The position numbers and the translations under genes were made by a program. Under the pieces are notes generated by a model. That model was not told the origin of the DNA and did no database searches. It worked only from the letters and a program-made list of their open reading frames with translations. A DNA stretch of 64,000 nucleotides from an uncultured Acetatifactor sp. (GTDB lineage Bacteria > Bacillota > Clostridia > Lachnospirales > Lachnospiraceae): assembly GCA_934402315.1 (NCBI GenBank), contig CAKRTS010000006.1:62001-126000 (forward strand), given 5' to 3'. This document shows positions 19,143-27,600 of this stretch, piece by piece; the stretch's first letter is position 1; each line of letters opens with the position of its first letter.

Positions 19143-20093
19143 TTATGCATTGTGCTGCCGTATGAAGTCAATTGCCTGCAGATAACCGTCCAGTCCCTGC
19201 CCGTAAATCTGTCTGTCACAGACGGGTGCCGTCACTGAAATCTTCCGGAATTCCTCCCGTTTTGTGATGTCCGAAATGTGGATTTCGACCTTCGGCACCG
19301 TTATGCTGGCGAGCGCGTCACGGATCGCGTAGCTGTAATGCGTATACGCGCCCGGATTGATGACTATGCCCTCCGTGCCGTCAAAGTACGCCTCCTGTAT
19401 CCGGTCGATGATCGCACCCTCATGATTGCTCTGGAACACCTGAATCTCACAGCCTGTGCTCTCCGCCTTCTTCCGGATCAGCTCCAGCAGGTACTGATAG
19501 TCCTGCGTGCCGTATACGCTTTTCTCCCTGATTCCAAGGAAATTGATGTTGGGTCCATTGATTACTAACAGCTTCATCTTCTCCGTCTCCTTAACGATCT
19601 TTTTCAATACCGTATCCATGTCCAGCCCGTCCACATCGACAATGCAGTCCGCACATGCCTCGTATGCCGCACTTCGGCTCTCCAGAAGCTCCCTGATCCT
19701 TTGCTGCGGATTCTCGCATTGCAGGAGCGGGCGCGTCGTGTCCCCCTGTATTCTCGCATAGATCGTCTCCGGGCGGGCTCGAAGATAAACTACCCTTCCG
19801 AGCTTTTTCAGCAGTTCTCTGTTCTCCTCGCGCAGCGGCGTCCCGCCCCCGACGGAAAAAATTCTGCCCTCCCTTGTCCCGACAAGCTCACGCAGCAGTT
19901 CCGTCTCCTGTCTCCGGAAATATTCTTCGCCCTCTCCCGCAAAAATCTCGCTGATCGTCCTTCCCTCTCTCCGCTCGATCAGCTTATCGGTGTCCTCGAC
20001 CGGCCTGCGCAGCCTGTAAGAGAGCTTCACACCGACAGAGCTCTTTCCGCTTCCCATAAATCCTATCAGGATCAAATTGTCTTCCTGTCTCAT
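19143..20093 (-). CDS. aroK-aroQ: Shikimate kinase / type II 3-dehydroquinate dehydratase fusion
   Basis: One uninterrupted 316-residue frame holding two enzymes. Residues 1-~170 are shikimate kinase: Walker A GFMGSGKSSVG, the D-T-D shikimate site (VEDTDKLIE), GGGTPLREEN, and the lid arginine region DTTRPLL. Residues 173-316 are type II dehydroquinate dehydratase: LLVINGPNINFLG, catalytic Tyr in KSVYGTQDY, INPGAYTHYSYAIRDAL and the His loop VEIHISD. The two catalyse shikimate to shikimate-3-phosphate and dehydroquinate to dehydroshikimate. The joint (KKIVKETEKM) leaves almost no linker. An internal Shine-Dalgarno before Met173 could also give free AroQ. It lies 34 bases after aroE in the same operon. 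Confidence 0.95.
   Translation of the reverse strand: MRQEDNLILIGFMGSGKSSVGVKLSYRLRRPVEDTDKLIERREGRTISEIFAGEGEEYFRRQETELLRELVGTREGRIFSVGGGTPLREENRELLKKLGRVVYLRARPETIYARIQGDTTRPLLQCENPQQRIRELLESRSAAYEACADCIVDVDGLDMDTVLKKIVKETEKMKLLVINGPNINFLGIREKSVYGTQDYQYLLELIRKKAESTGCEIQVFQSNHEGAIIDRIQEAYFDGTEGIVINPGAYTHYSYAIRDALASITVPKVEIHISDITKREEFRKISVTAPVCDRQIYGQGLDGYLQAIDFIRQHNA
19575..19592 (-). promoter_or_regulatory. Internal Shine-Dalgarno and ATG at the AroQ part of the fusion
   Basis: Minus strand AAGGAG at 19592-19587, nine bases before ATG 19577-19575 (Met173 of the fusion). The ATG coincides with the natural start of a free-standing AroQ. Confidence 0.5.
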
Positions 20094-20127
20094 CCCTGCT
20101 CCTATCCTCCGCCATGCCGCACCCGCG

Positions 20128-20997
20128 CTACTCTATGCCCATGGCAAGCTTCATCGCGCCGTAAGCCTTTTCTTCCAGTTCTTTCGTGATTTCTGTTCCT
20201 GTCCAGAGCTCATAGGCAATAATTCCCTGATACAAAAGCATTTTCAGACCGTTGCAGGCATGTCCGCCCGCCTCACGCGTCAGCCGCATGAACCTTGTGT
20301 CTACCGGATTAAAGATCAGATCATAGCCCGTGTGGATGCGCTCATAGAAACCGCTATCCTCGATAACCGCCTCCTCTGTCTTCGGGAACATACCGACATT
20401 GGTCGCCTGAATGGCAAGATAGCGCTGCTCCTCCGGCAGCTGTCTGTAGCCGTCAAGCGGCAGTGCCTTTACCGTCTGCCTGCCGGTATAACCGTTTACT
20501 TCATCGGCGATCGCCTGTGCCTTCTCCACCGTCCGGTTCAGAATCAGTATCTCCTCCGCCTCGTCGGCAAGCATGACTGCCACCGCCCTCGCCACGCCGC
20601 CCGCTCCGAGGATGATAACGTGCTCCCCGCGGAGCGCAATGCCATCGGAGGCAAGCGCCCGGTAAAGTCCGGGCATGTCCGTATTATAGCCCTTAAAGCC
20701 ATTCTGCGTGCGCACCAGCGTATTCACAGCGCCTATCCGCTCTGCCAGAGGGTCCAGCTCCTTCAGCCACGGGATGACTGCACTCTTATAAGGAACCGTC
20801 ACATTGCAGCCCAGAAGGTTCAGCGCATAGGCTCCCTCAACCGCCTCACGCACCTTTCCCTCCGGCACATGAAACGGCACATAGACCAGATTCTGTCCCG
20901 TCGCCTCCGCAATCGTGTTATGGATCGCCGGAGACATGGTATGCTCCACCGGATTTCCGATCAGCCCGCAGGTACGGGTATATCCGTCGATGTTCAT
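20128..20997 (-). CDS. aroE: Shikimate dehydrogenase
   Basis: 289 residues, normal for AroE. It reduces 3-dehydroshikimate to shikimate with NADPH, the step between the two activities of the downstream fusion protein. Visible features are NPVEHTMSPAIHN (shikimate binding), NVTVPYKSAVI with the catalytic Lys, and the Rossmann GAGGVARAVAVML followed by LNRTVEKAQA, which fits NADP binding. The C-terminal GLKMLLYQGIIAYELWTG is typical. It is 20 bases after yqeG. Confidence 0.95.
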   Translation of the reverse strand: MNIDGYTRTCGLIGNPVEHTMSPAIHNTIAEATGQNLVYVPFHVPEGKVREAVEGAYALNLLGCNVTVPYKSAVIPWLKELDPLAERIGAVNTLVRTQNGFKGYNTDMPGLYRALASDGIALRGEHVIILGAGGVARAVAVMLADEAEEILILNRTVEKAQAIADEVNGYTGRQTVKALPLDGYRQLPEEQRYLAIQATNVGMFPKTEEAVIEDSGFYERIHTGYDLIFNPVDTRFMRLTREAGGHACNGLKMLLYQGIIAYELWTGTEITKELEEKAYGAMKLAMGIE

Positions 20998-21017
20998 AAA
21001 GTGACCTCTCTTTCCGC

Positions 21018-21515
21018 TCAGTGCTTTTGTCTGTGGTAGAAAAACAGAACGATTCTCTCCAGCTTACGCTTCAGCACAATCTGTATCTCTTCCTTCGGGT
21101 GGATCGGCTTTACAAGGTAAGTGACAATCCCCGCCTTTTTCGCCCCCCACACATCGGTGAAGAGCTGGTCGCCGACAAACAGCGTGTTTTCCGCGGTGGT
21201 TTCCATCCGCTCCATCGCGTTCCGGTAGCCTGCGGTCTTGGGCTTCCCCGCCTTAAAGATATACAGGGAACCCACCTGGTCGCAAAAGCTTCGGACCCTC
21301 GGCTCCTTGTTGTTGGACAATAATATCGTCCGGTATCCGATTTCGCGCAATCTACGGAACAGGGCAATCGCCCTCTTATCCGCAGGCGCTCCGTGCGGCA
21401 CAAGCGTATTGTCAATATCGTAGATGATCCCGCGATACCCCTTTCGGTATAACTCCTCGTAATCTATCTCATATGCACTGTCGATCTCATGATCGGGATA
21501 AAAACGTTGCAGCAT
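21018..21515 (-). CDS. yqeG: YqeG-family HAD (IIIA) phosphatase
   Basis: 165 residues, the usual YqeG size. HAD motif I reads IYDIDNTLVPHG (DxDxT), motif II is LLSNNK, and the final acidic motif is FVGDQLFTDVWGAKKAG. It is a small cytosolic phosphatase of the family related to mitochondrial phosphatidylglycerophosphatase Gep4; its bacterial substrate is not settled. In Bacillus yqeG also sits beside an aro gene, and here it lies directly before aroE. The gene starts inside the end of the preceding kinase gene (29-base overlap), which indicates coupling. Confidence 0.9.
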   Translation of the reverse strand: MLQRFYPDHEIDSAYEIDYEELYRKGYRGIIYDIDNTLVPHGAPADKRAIALFRRLREIGYRTILLSNNKEPRVRSFCDQVGSLYIFKAGKPKTAGYRNAMERMETTAENTLFVGDQLFTDVWGAKKAGIVTYLVKPIHPKEEIQIVLKRKLERIVLFFYHRQKH

Positions 21516-22107
21516 TGCTCACACATTCCTTTTCCATTATTATGTCCGCCTGTTCCATGATTCCATACGCCCCGAAATAGGCCTCCTCCATGGGAATCCA
21601 CCTCTCCCGGAAATTCTTCAATGCCTGTTCTCCGTTTCGGGCTCTTATTCTCTCGCACTGTATCTCAAGGGGAACATCCCGGAATATCCGCAGATCCATA
21701 TAATTTCCAAAATACGGATGACAGCTGTAGACTCCCTCGACAATGCGCAGCCTGCCCGCCGGGACAATCACCCGCTCAGCGGTCTCCATGCGTTGACAGT
21801 CAAACCGCCCATAGGAAAACGAAGCCCCGCTGCGAAGCTCAGGCAGCACCTCCTCCGCGAAACGCTCATAATGCACATTTCCTCCCGGCTCACGCAGACG
21901 CTCCTCCGTTCTCATCTCTCCGGGAAGAAAAAAATCATCCATATGGATGACTCCCGCCCCGAGCTTTTCCGCAAGCTCCTTTGCCAGAGTCGTTTTGCCG
22001 GAAGCGCAGCGCCCGTCAATCGCTATGGCCTTCACTCCGCCCTCTTCCAAATTCAGCCGTCTGGTTATTTCTGCTATAATGTTCTGTATCTGTACCGGAT
22101 TCCTCAT
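21487..22107 (-). CDS. Uridine-kinase-like P-loop kinase
   Basis: About 206 residues from the ATG at 22107. The promoter at 22167-22196 places the transcript start near or after the longer ORF start at 22164, which makes that start unlikely. The Walker A motif is AIDGRCASGKTTLAKELA. VIHMDDFFLP resembles the substrate Asp region of uridine kinase/phosphoribulokinase, and IVEGVYSCHPYF follows. It belongs to the uridine kinase-like (Udk/Fap7-type) AAA group, often annotated as (d)CMP/uridine kinase-like; the true substrate is not clear. It heads the yqeG-aroE-aroKQ operon. Confidence 0.78.
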   Translation of the reverse strand: MRNPVQIQNIIAEITRRLNLEEGGVKAIAIDGRCASGKTTLAKELAEKLGAGVIHMDDFFLPGEMRTEERLREPGGNVHYERFAEEVLPELRSGASFSYGRFDCQRMETAERVIVPAGRLRIVEGVYSCHPYFGNYMDLRIFRDVPLEIQCERIRARNGEQALKNFRERWIPMEEAYFGAYGIMEQADIIMEKECVSNAATFLSRS

Positions 22108-22166
22108 GCCTCTTCTTACACAATTCCTATCATTTGCGTTTCTTATATTTCTCAAGACTCCCATCG

Positions 22167-22196
22167 ATCATAACATGTTTCCCCGTAATTATTCAA
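22167..22196 (-). promoter_or_regulatory. SigA-type promoter of the kinase-yqeG-aro operon
   Basis: Minus strand: TTGAAT, 18-base spacer, TATGAT, about 60 bases before the kinase ATG. Confidence 0.6.
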
Positions 22197-22217
22197 GTAT
22201 CTGATGCAGATATGCTC

Positions 22218-22245
22218 TTGACATTTGAACTTCTTTTGTTACACT
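22218..22245 (+). promoter_or_regulatory. Possible promoter of the ECF transporter gene
   Basis: Consensus TTGACA, 16-base spacer, TACACT. It would give a leader of ~310 bases that contains a 9-bp-stemmed hairpin and palindromic repeat copy A before the gene at 22564. Confidence 0.5.
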
Positions 22246-22269
22246 ATTCAAAGTAATATAAACTTGCTT

Positions 22270-22325
22270 TTTGCAAATGGGGTTCTGAATAGTGGCGGTA
22301 AATTTGAAGGAAAGGTATTTGCAAA
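22270..22325 (+). other. Hairpin in the long leader of the ECF transporter gene
   Basis: TTTGCAAAT (22270-22278) pairs perfectly with ATTTGCAAA (22317-22325) around a 38-base purine-rich loop. No known riboswitch core is recognisable to me. Confidence 0.4.
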
Positions 22326-22346
22326 CCTCGCACATTTCGGATAACA

Positions 22347-22503
22347 GTTGTGCAAGATGCACCTGAGTGCAAGATGCACCTGACCACAAGCAGCGCACTC
22401 TGGAGCCGCCGGCACTTAGTCTCCGTACTAGGGAGACTTATGTGCCGCTGCGTGCGAAGCAAAGCGAAAGCGTGCCTGCGGTGGTCTGTGCATTTTGCGC
22501 AAC
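22347..22503 (+). repeat. Dispersed palindromic element, copy A
   Basis: A 157-base imperfect palindrome, ~86% identical to copy B over the shared 140 bases. The outer arms GTTGTGCAAGATGCAC and GTGCATTTTGCGCAAC pair. The middle arms are GACCAC/GTGGTC and GCAG/CTGC. The inner hairpin is CGGCAC..AGTCTCC paired with GGAGACT..GTGCCG. A 17-base direct duplication near the left end accounts for the length difference from copy B. It lies in the leader of the ECF transporter gene. Confidence 0.85.
22350..22383 (+). repeat. 17-bp tandem duplication inside palindromic copy A
   Basis: GTGCAAGATGCACCTGA occurs twice back to back (22350-22366 and 22367-22383). Copy B has a single equivalent. Confidence 0.9.
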
Positions 22504-22563
22504 GTTACTTGCGAAAACCAAACGCCCAATAAACTTAAACGATACTGAAAGGAAGATACCACT

Positions 22564-23115
22564 ATGGAAAAAATGTCACCTGCTAAAAAAATAGCCACCT
22601 GCGCTGTCTGCATGGCACTCTGCGTTGTGCTCCCGATCGCAGTCCACGCCATCCCAAACAGCGGCGTTATGCTCTCCCCGATGCACATACCCGTTCTGCT
22701 GTGCGGACTGGTCTGCGGCTGGCAGTATGGCTTTGCCTGCGGACTTCTCGGCCCCGTTCTGTCCTGCATGATTACCGGTATGCCTCCCGCGGGCCCGGTT
22801 CTGTACGGAATGCTGATCGAATTATCCGTGTACGGCATTGTCTCCGGTCTCCTGCTCCGTCTGGTAAAAACCGGAAAAACACTTGCCGATCTGTACATCA
22901 GCCTGATCGGTGCAATGCTCGCCGGACGTATCATCGGCGGAATCGCCAAAGCGCTGTTCTTCTCTTCCGGCGCTTACACCCTGAAAATGTGGGCGACTGC
23001 CTATTTTGTCTCCAGTCTCCCGGGCATCCTTTTGCATCTGATCCTGCTGCCGGTTCTCTATCTGGCCTTGCAGAGAGCTCATCTAATCCCTGCCCGCTAC
23101 GGCGAGAAGCGCTGA
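22564..23115 (+). CDS. ECF transporter S component (substrate-binding membrane subunit)
   Basis: 183 residues with five to six hydrophobic helices and an alanine/small-residue N-terminal helix (KKIATCAVCMALCVVLPIAV), as expected of an energy-coupling-factor S subunit that binds a vitamin or other micronutrient and docks to a shared EcfAA'T module. The pattern HIPVLLCGLVCGWQYGFACG and ITGMPPAG is typical of an S-component group with unassigned substrate, so I give no ligand. No ecfA or ecfT genes lie in the window. RBS GAAAGGAAG precedes the ATG. The long structured leader suggests RNA-level control. Confidence 0.85.
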   Translation: MEKMSPAKKIATCAVCMALCVVLPIAVHAIPNSGVMLSPMHIPVLLCGLVCGWQYGFACGLLGPVLSCMITGMPPAGPVLYGMLIELSVYGIVSGLLLRLVKTGKTLADLYISLIGAMLAGRIIGGIAKALFFSSGAYTLKMWATAYFVSSLPGILLHLILLPVLYLALQRAHLIPARYGEKR

Positions 23116-23151
23116 CGGAATCCGTCTCCGCTTCTCCCGATACACTTTTTC

Positions 23152-23988
23152 TCACACAACAACGATCCTCGGAACACAATGATTTTCCGCCGCCAGTCTC
23201 AGCTCCGTCACAAAGTCGGGAATATCTCTTTTCAGATAGCCGCCCAATTCCTGCGGCATCTCCCATCCCCTTTCGATCACCGCGTCGGCAGCACGCTCCA
23301 GCAGCTCCGTCAGTTCCGGCGCCGGGAGTCTGTCTGCCGCATTTTCCAAAATCTCCTCCGCCTCCGCCCGCTCCCCCTGCCGCTGTCTGTCGATGACCAG
23401 CGTCTTTGCAACGACATGCCGGAATACCACACGGCAGAGGTTAAAAAACTGTCTCCTGTAGCCGGGGTGGAAGCGCGTCAGGATGTCGGTCACAAAGCCC
23501 GCCTGAAAGGCTCCCAGAAACCTCTGTTCCAGCGCAATACACCTGATATATTCCGACACCGCATCGATACCCGTTTTCCCGTTCAATGAGACCAGCACCG
23601 GATAATCCATCGTAATGATCGTATCCTGCGGGGAGAATCTCACGTCATAACAGGTGAAAAAGCCTGCAATCCCCTTCGCCACCGTGTCATAATAATTTTC
23701 ATTTTCATATGCCGAAAAATGACTCAGCAGTTCCTTGTACGTCTGCTCTGCCGCCCTGACCTTTTCTCTCACCCTCTCGCAGCCGAGCCGGTAAGCCTGT
23801 CCGGCAGACAACGCTCCTTCGCCCACCGGCAGATTACCGCTCTCCAATTCTCCGATACAGTACAGCACAGCCTCCATGAGATGCCTCGCCGTCTCGTAGG
23901 TTACAGAGGAGCTCTCTCCCGAGGTATATTTCCTCGTCAGTTCCGCGACCACCGGCATCAGTTCATCCATCTCATAACCGGGCATCAT
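23152..23988 (-). CDS. DUF6179 domain protein
   Basis: About 278 residues from the ATG at 23988, which has GGGAGGAAGA directly upstream and overlaps the stop of the preceding gene by ATGA. The longer ORF start lies within that gene. The protein is rich in helices (ELTRKYTSGESSSVTYETAR, KVRAAEQTYKELLSHFSAY, IAGFFTCYDVRFSPQDTI), soluble and without a signal peptide. I recognise it as DUF6179, which is regularly paired with DUF6323 in Lachnospiraceae. Function is unknown; a complex of the two is likely from the coupling. Confidence 0.75.
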   Translation of the reverse strand: MMPGYEMDELMPVVAELTRKYTSGESSSVTYETARHLMEAVLYCIGELESGNLPVGEGALSAGQAYRLGCERVREKVRAAEQTYKELLSHFSAYENENYYDTVAKGIAGFFTCYDVRFSPQDTIITMDYPVLVSLNGKTGIDAVSEYIRCIALEQRFLGAFQAGFVTDILTRFHPGYRRQFFNLCRVVFRHVVAKTLVIDRQRQGERAEAEEILENAADRLPAPELTELLERAADAVIERGWEMPQELGGYLKRDIPDFVTELRLAAENHCVPRIVVV

Positions 23989-24449
23989 TCTTCCTCCCTT
24001 CGGTATCTTCCGATGTATTTTCTCGTCCTTGCCCGGATCGTTCTCGCAAAGTCCTCCAGCACCGTGTCCTCCAGATAATCCGGGTCTCCGTGACATTCCC
24101 CGTCGAATTTCTCCCGCATGTACGCGATCAACTCATCGTCCGTCAGTTCGTCCATGGATTCATTCTTATATAGGTAAAATATCTCCTGTAGTCTCTCCAG
24201 CATCTCCACATAATTTTCCTGCCAGATATTCGGGGAATCGCAAAAGCCGACCGCCAGCTTCGCGAGAACGCCCTCCCCGAACTCCACTCTCTGCTGCTCC
24301 TTCAGGTTGCTTCCCCGCTCCTGTACCAGCAGCTTTGCATTCTCCTCCGACAATGTAAGTCCAAATGCCTCTGTAAACTGATTCGTCTGCAAAACCTTCT
24401 GAATCTGGTTTCCCTCCGACATCCGCTGCAGCCAGTCCTTTTCTTCCAT
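23985..24449 (-). CDS. DUF6323 family protein
   Basis: 154 residues with a strong ribosome site (AGGAGGGAAATCGTAT before ATG). Typical stretches are GLTLSEENAKLLVQERG, RVEFGEGVLAKLAVGFCDSP, LERLQEIFYLYKNE, and LTDDELIAYMREKFDGEC. It is soluble and acidic, with no catalytic signature. It is the first gene of a two-gene unit with DUF6179. I know of no established function. Confidence 0.75.
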   Translation of the reverse strand: MEEKDWLQRMSEGNQIQKVLQTNQFTEAFGLTLSEENAKLLVQERGSNLKEQQRVEFGEGVLAKLAVGFCDSPNIWQENYVEMLERLQEIFYLYKNESMDELTDDELIAYMREKFDGECHGDPDYLEDTVLEDFARTIRARTRKYIGRYRREEE

Positions 24450-24558
24450 ATACGATTTCCCTCCTGCTCTGATTTTGTAAGCTGTTTTCCGATTATATCG
24501 CCGGAGCGGGAACAGTACCAGACTTGATTTTTTTGCGAATTTGTGGTAATATAAGACT

Positions 24559-24597
24559 AGAGCAGAAAGAATTTTTTTATTTCTTTCTGCTCTTTTT
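24559..24597. terminator. Strong bidirectional terminator after polC
   Basis: AGAGCAGAAAGAA / TTCTTTCTGCTCT 13-bp perfect stem with a 9-base loop, 16 bases beyond the polC stop. Confidence 0.85.
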
Positions 24598-24608
24598 GTA
24601 TCGATATT

Positions 24609-27600
24609 CTATTGAAAATCAAACAGACTCAGCTGATTTGACTCGGGAAGGTCTCCCAGCAGCCCAAGCTCCGCCATGAGGTCAACGATCGTCTTCGACA
24701 CCTTTGTGCGCTCCCGGAAATCATCTCTCGACAGGAACGGGCCATCCTTTGCCGCCTCAACGATCGCGTCCGCCGCCTTCTCGCCAAGGCCGTCAATACT
24801 GCTCAGGGACGGCATCAGCTTATCCCCGACGATCTGGAACGATCTGGACTTCGCCCGGAAAATATCTATCGGTTCAAACTGGAAGCCTCTCGCATACATC
24901 TCCTGTACCACACGCATATCGCCATAGGCAAGCTCCTCCTTGTTGGAGAGCGGCTGCGCCCCCGGCTCCTTGTTGGAGACAGCGTCCATCCTGCGCTTGT
25001 ACTCCTTCATGATCGCCTCCATGTGCGCCTGTCCCTGACACATCTGCTCATAGGAAAACGCCTTGGCGCGGATGCTGAAGAAAGCGCCGTAATATGCCAG
25101 TGGGTAATGAATCTTGCAGTACGCGATACGCCATGCCATCATGACATAGGCAGCTGCATGTGCCTTCGGGAACATGTACTCAATCTTCTGGCAGGATTCC
25201 AGATACCACTGCGGCACATCATGCGCGAGCATATCCTCCTTCCACGCCTCCCACAGCTTCGGGTCGATCTTTTTCTTTGCAACCGTTCCCTTACGCACAG
25301 CCTCCATGATCTTAAAGGACTTTTCCGGTTCCACACCCTTATTGATCAGATAGGTCATAATATCGTCCCGGGTACATACACAGGTGGAAATCGTAGCAAT
25401 CCCATCCCGGATCAGATCCTGCGCATTGCCCACCCACACATTGGTTCCGTGAGACAGGCCGGAGATTCTGACCAGATCGGAAAAGGTCTGCGGCTGTGCC
25501 TCGATAACCATGTTCATAGCGAAGTCCGTGCCGAACTCGGGGATTCCGAGACAGCCCAGCTTCGTCCCGCCGATCTGCTCCGGCGTTATGCCGAGCGCAT
25601 CGGTATTCTGGAACAGACTCATGACATCCCTGCCGTCCAGCGGAATCGTCAGCGGGTCACGTCCTGTCAGATCCTGCAGCATACGGATCATCGTCGGATC
25701 ATCGTGTCCGAGAATGTCCAGCTTCAGAAGGTTGTGGTCGATCGAGTGGTAGTCAAAGTGCGTCGTTATCGTGTCCGTCGTCATATCGTTTGCCGGATGC
25801 TGCACGGGGGTGAAGGAGTTGATGTCCTGCCCCAGCGGCAGAACGACGATGCCGCCCGGATGCTGTCCGGTACTACGGCGCACGCCAACACAGCCCATGA
25901 CGATACGGTCAATCTCGCTGTTGCGCTTATGCTTTCCCCTCTCCTCGTAGTAATTCTTCACATAGCCGAACGCCGTCTTATCCGCAAGCGTTGCGATCGT
26001 GCCCGCGCGGAAGGTCTGACCGGCGCCGAAGATAACCTCCGTATACTTATGTGCCTTCGACTGGTACTCACCGGAGAAGTTTAAGTCGATATCCGGCTCC
26101 TTGTCTCCCTTGAAGCCAAGGAAGGTCTCAAAGGGGATGTCAAAGCCCTCCTTGTGCAGCGGCTCACCGCAGACCGGGCAGACCTTGTCCGGCATGTCGA
26201 TTCCGGCAGTTCCAGCATATGCCTTTACCTCGTCGCTGTCAAAGTCGGAATAATGACATTTGCTGCAATAATAGTGCGGGCTTAAGGGATTGATCTCCGT
26301 GATTCCCGACATCGTCGCCACGAAGGAGCTTCCGACGGAACCACGCGAGCCGACAAGATAGCCATCCTCCACGGACTTCCACACCAGCTTCTGCGCGATG
26401 ATATACATTACGGCGAAGCCGTTCTTGATAATGGAGTTCAATTCTCTCTGCAGCCGCTCTTCGACGATCTTCGGCAAGTCCGGCCCATACAGCTCATGTG
26501 CCCTGTCATAACAGATCTTTGTCAGCGTCTTATCGCTGTCGGGAATGACGGGCGGACATTTATCCGGCCGCACGGGGGCAATCGTCTCACACATATCCGC
26601 GATCATGTTCGTGTTCTTCACCACGATCTCATATGCCTTGTCGCTGCCAAGATAAGAGAACTCCTCCAGCATTTCCTCCGTTGTATGCAGGAACAGGGGT
26701 GCCTGATCATCAGCGTCGTCAAAGCCCTTTCCCGCCATGATGATGCGCCTGTAAATCTCATCCTCGGGGTCGAGGAAATGAACGTCACAGGTTGCCACGA
26801 CCGGCTTGTGGAACTGCTCGCCGAGCTTGACGATCCGCCGGTTGACCTCCTGTATGTCCTCGATGGAATTAATGTTCCTGATCTTCTCCGAGGCGATCAT
26901 GAACTTATTGTTCCCGCAGGGCTGTATCTCAAGGTAATCATAGAAATTTACCAGTCTGGCAATCTGCATATCGCTCTGTCCGTCCAGAAGCGCGCGGTAA
27001 AGCTCTCCCGCCTCACAGGCGCTGCCGAGGATCAGACCCTCCCGGTACTTCATCACAAGGCTCTTCGGTATTCTCGGATGACGGTTGAAATAGGTCAGGT
27101 GGGACTGTGAGACCAGTCGGTACAGGTTGATTCTCCCGAGATCGTTCTTTGCAAGAATAATCGCGTGGTAGGACGGCAGCTTTCTGACTAAGTCCACACT
27201 CGCCGCACCCATCGCATTCACCTGGCTGAGTGTGACGATCTCCTGCTCCGCAAGCATCTTGATAAACTTGACAAATATCCATGCCGTGCACTCCGCGTCA
27301 TCGACCGCCCGGTGATGATTCTCCAGAGAGATATTCAGGGTTTTTGCCACCGCATCCAGCGTATGCTTTGACTGGTTCGACAGAAGCACCCTCGCAATGC
27401 CCACGGTGTCCACAAAGGTATAATCCGTCGGCAGTCCCTGTCTTCTGGAATTCTCGATGATGAAGCTCATGTCAAAATTCGCATTGTGCGCAACGAGGAC
27501 ACAGTCCCGGCAGAATTCGAGAAATCTCGGCAGAACCTCCTCGATCAGCGGTGCATCCATCACCATGTCGTCCCGGATGCTTGTCAGCTTCTCTATCTCA

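Noticed and set aside
22347..22594. Short open frames (50-75 codons) running through both palindromic repeat copies with similar translations
   Set aside because: No ribosome sites and two alternative frames stay open in each copy. The differences between copies preserve stems rather than codons, and the similarity is explained by the repeat itself.
22428..22949. 173-codon minus-strand frame opposite the ECF transporter gene
   Set aside because: Pro/Arg/Ser-rich shadow that crosses palindromic copy A; no start signal.
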